Shown piece after piece: positions 62,689 to 64,000 of a DNA stretch of 64,000 bases. Within the stretch, counting starts at the first letter, position 1. Every line of letters begins with the position of its first letter. The notes beneath the pieces were generated by a model. That model saw nothing but the letters and a program-made list of their open reading frames with translations, did not search any database and was not told where the DNA came from. The translations under genes and the position numbers were made by a program. Origin of the DNA: Glaciibacter superstes DSM 21135 (GTDB taxonomy: Bacteria; Actinomycetota; Actinomycetes; Actinomycetales; Microbacteriaceae); contig NZ_ATWH01000013.1 of the NCBI RefSeq assembly GCF_000421145.1, positions 102,980-166,979 of the forward strand. The letters run 5' to 3'.

Positions 62689-63036
62689 ATGACAACCGCG
62701 CAGAATGCGCTGATCGAACGACTCCGAGATCTGGTCACAGATGAGCCGATAATGCGCGAGGTGTCGATGTTCGGCGGTCGATCGTTCATGGTCAACGAGA
62801 AGATGATCCTCAGTGCCCTGAAAGATGGCGGGCTGCTGGTTCGCGTCGCTGCCGACCAGCACGAAGAACTGGTCAGTCATCATGGAGCGGTACAGGCCGA
62901 GATGGGAGCCGGGCGCGAAATGGGACCCGGCTGGATCGAAGTCGCCGCCGAATCGATTAGCGACGACGAGAACCTTGCCTTCTGGTTCGAGGTCGCCATG
63001 GAATACAACCGAGCCGTGACCGGAGGTAGCCGATGA
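62689..63036 (+). CDS. TfoX N-terminal domain-like protein
   Basis: A 115-residue protein resembling the TfoX N-terminal domain: LIERLRDLVTDEPIMREVSM FGGRSFMVNEKMIL and ALKDGGLLVRVAADQHEEL. In this subgroup the domain stands alone and is not known to control competence. ATG 62689 has GGAGG five bases upstream. It lies 14 bp after the SnoaL-like gene, so all four genes from arsR are probably one operon. It converges on the barstar gene. Confidence 0.82.
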   Translation: MTTAQNALIERLRDLVTDEPIMREVSMFGGRSFMVNEKMILSALKDGGLLVRVAADQHEELVSHHGAVQAEMGAGREMGPGWIEVAAESISDDENLAFWFEVAMEYNRAVTGGSR

Positions 63037-63055
63037 ACGCATTTCAGTTGCTGGA

Positions 63056-63445
63056 TCAGCGTAGCTGGAGCTCGATGAGCGGGTGATCCGCGAAGACCTC
63101 GAGAATGAGCTCGAAGTAAGTCTTTCCGAGTCCGTTCCGCAGGCCGTCGAGATCCGACTGGATGCGTTGCTGATCGAAGGAATGCGGTCGTGACAACTTG
63201 TTCTGCAGCCACAGCTGCGTCTCATCGAACCCGAGCGCATCACGGCTATGGGCGTGGTCGGTCCAGACGAACGTAGCCGGATCGCCCTCGCGAATCTCGC
63301 CGTCTACCCGGTGGAGGATGTCGTTGAACCCATCCAGGCTCGACCCGAGGCGCCAGTCCTGGTCTGCCATCAGCTCTCGGTTGAGCTGCTCGTACAGGTC
63401 GGCGATACCGTGCACCTCTGCACCGTCGATTCGGTACTGCTTCAT
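63056..63445 (-). CDS. Barstar-like ribonuclease inhibitor
   Basis: A 129-residue barstar-family protein. Family features: YRIDGAEVHGIADLYEQLNR, ELMADQDWRLGSSLDGFNDI LH and the acidic binding helix region. ATG 63445 has AAGGAA eight bases upstream; the longer frame to 63487 is not family-like. Barstar genes usually follow a secreted ribonuclease (barnase) gene. Here only a 41-codon tail (63463-63588) precedes it, so it may be an orphan immunity gene. Confidence 0.85.
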   Translation of the reverse strand: MKQYRIDGAEVHGIADLYEQLNRELMADQDWRLGSSLDGFNDILHRVDGEIREGDPATFVWTDHAHSRDALGFDETQLWLQNKLSRPHSFDQQRIQSDLDGLRNGLGKTYFELILEVFADHPLIELQLR

Positions 63446-63462
63446 CGGTCGAATTCCTTCCT

Positions 63463-63588
63463 TCATCTGCTCACGACAGTTGACCACACTACGTCGAGCA
63501 CGCAGAGACCGTCGTCCGTCTCGCGATAGAACACGTCGCCTGGGAAGACTCGATCCGAGGTGGCGCCGTCGGCTCCGAGTTCGCGCAT
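63463..63588 (-). pseudogene. 3' remnant of an unidentified gene upstream of barstar
   Basis: A minus-strand frame of 41 residues (MRELGADGATSDRVFPGD then VFYRETDDGLCVLDVVWST) ends 17 bp before the barstar ATG, the position expected for the partner of a barstar gene. It reads like a protein C-terminus but does not match the usual barnase ending, so its identity is open. Upstream the frame runs into unrelated sequence and a stop. Confidence 0.35.
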
Positions 63589-63694
63589 CGGACTGGGGCT
63601 GCTGCCGTCAGCCCGTGCCAAGGGCTACGGCACCGACGTGATCGCGGTGCTGCGCTCCGCCGAGCGCAACGGCTCCGTTCGCGAGGGCGTCTAA
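63584..63694 (+). pseudogene. Fragment resembling a GNAT acetyltransferase core
   Basis: A plus-strand frame reads RIGLGLLPSARAKGYGTDVI and ends in a stop 17 codons later. The phrase GLGLLPSARAKGYGT resembles the acetyl-CoA binding motif A of GNAT proteins. Nothing before or after completes the domain. Together with the remnant on the other strand it suggests a deletion junction near 63585. Confidence 0.35.
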
Positions 63695-63772
63695 CCGTTT
63701 CGGTCGGAGGTGATGACACGGAGGTTGATGGCACTGACCACCCTGGGTCGCACTGGGCAGCGAGGCCCGGTG

Positions 63773-64000
63773 TCAGTCGAGCATCCGTCGCATAAGGATT
63801 CGCGGAATACCACCTGAGACGGAGTCGGTGTCGGCTGCTTTTGTGAAGCCGGCCCGTTCGAACATGCTGCGCGTGCCGACGAAGGCCATGGTGAGGTCGA
63901 CCCTCTGGTCGGCGTTGTCGGCGGGGTAGCTTTCGACAGCAGGTGCCCCGGATGCCCGTGCGTACTCAACGGCACCCTCGATGAGCGCGCCCGTGATGCC
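63773..64000 (-). CDS. GNAT family N-acetyltransferase, C-terminal part (5' end outside window)
   Basis: The last 75 residues of a GNAT acetyltransferase, open to the window edge: GALIEGAVEYARASGAPAVE SYP, then MAFVGTRSMFERAGFTKAAD and a final RRMLD. The helix-strand pattern with FERAGF is the usual motif B end of the fold. The substrate is unknown. Confidence 0.8.
   Translation of the reverse strand, partial: GITGALIEGAVEYARASGAPAVESYPADNADQRVDLTMAFVGTRSMFERAGFTKAADTDSVSGGIPRILMRRMLD

Overview
The window is high-GC chromosomal DNA from an actinobacterium, most likely a member of the Microbacteriaceae. That placement is inferred from a mycothiol-conjugate amidase, DUF501, DUF4307, DUF4245 and DUF6264 proteins, abundant GTG starts and many genes without a Shine-Dalgarno sequence. 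The housekeeping backbone runs mfd, mazG, hisS, eno, an FtsB/DivIC-like protein, DUF501, ppx, ilvA, greA, DUF4307, mca, a small membrane protein, hemolysin III, a short-chain Z-prenyl synthase, phoH2, fumC, xseB/xseA, ispH, fba, glpX, rmuC and ychF. From memory this follows the gene order of Mycobacterium tuberculosis Rv1020 to Rv1112, so it reads as a conserved actinobacterial segment with insertions. No rRNA, CRISPR array or intact mobile element was seen. There is one tRNA gene.

Layout. 1-7.5 kb: 3' end of mfd, nhaA, mazG, a Tat-exported phosphoesterase and an ABC exporter. 7.5-16.3 kb: an accessory stretch of small regulator/enzyme pairs (SDR/TetR, quinone oxidoreductase/MarR, HxlR/RidA), an ECF sigma module and several decayed genes: a serine-recombinase tail, a GrpB fragment and a VOC-protein stub. 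A short dispersed repeat is scattered between them. 16.3-24.7 kb: ferritin, hisS, eno, ftsB-like, DUF501, a membrane-anchored subtilase, ndh, tRNA-Leu(UAA) and ppx. 24.7-33.2 kb: a large Ig-like/polytopic membrane protein, then a TetR-led operon (MFS transporter, PLP amino-acid aldolase/deaminase, aldonolactone oxidase-type flavoenzyme, GH1 glucosidase) that may be an undescribed catabolic pathway. 33.2-47.1 kb: an ABC exporter, lemA-htpX, a YcaQ-like glycosylase carrying an in-frame 15-bp minisatellite, an AI-2E transporter, ilvA, greA, mca, hemolysin III, uppS-like, a class V aminotransferase and phoH2. 47.1-61.4 kb: prepilin peptidase, fumC, carbonic anhydrase, exonuclease VII, ispH, a frameshifted vapBC pair, a methyltransferase, fba, glpX, rmuC, an exonuclease and ychF. 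61.4-64 kb: an ArsR/SRPBCC/SnoaL-like/TfoX-like cluster, a barstar-like inhibitor and gene remnants.

Expression signals. Fifteen genes have a TANNNT hexamer followed by exactly six bases and then ATG or GTG, with no Shine-Dalgarno sequence. This is the arrangement expected for leaderless mRNAs, and it fixes the start of each of these genes. Other genes use clear AGGAGG-type sites or are coupled by four-base ATGA/GTGA overlaps.

Unusual structure. The most striking non-coding features are a 40-bp perfect, loopless palindrome between the convergent rmuC and exonuclease genes, an 18-bp perfect inverted repeat upstream of the prepilin peptidase gene, the 15-bp minisatellite in the glycosylase gene, and the dispersed repeat of the 10-16 kb region.
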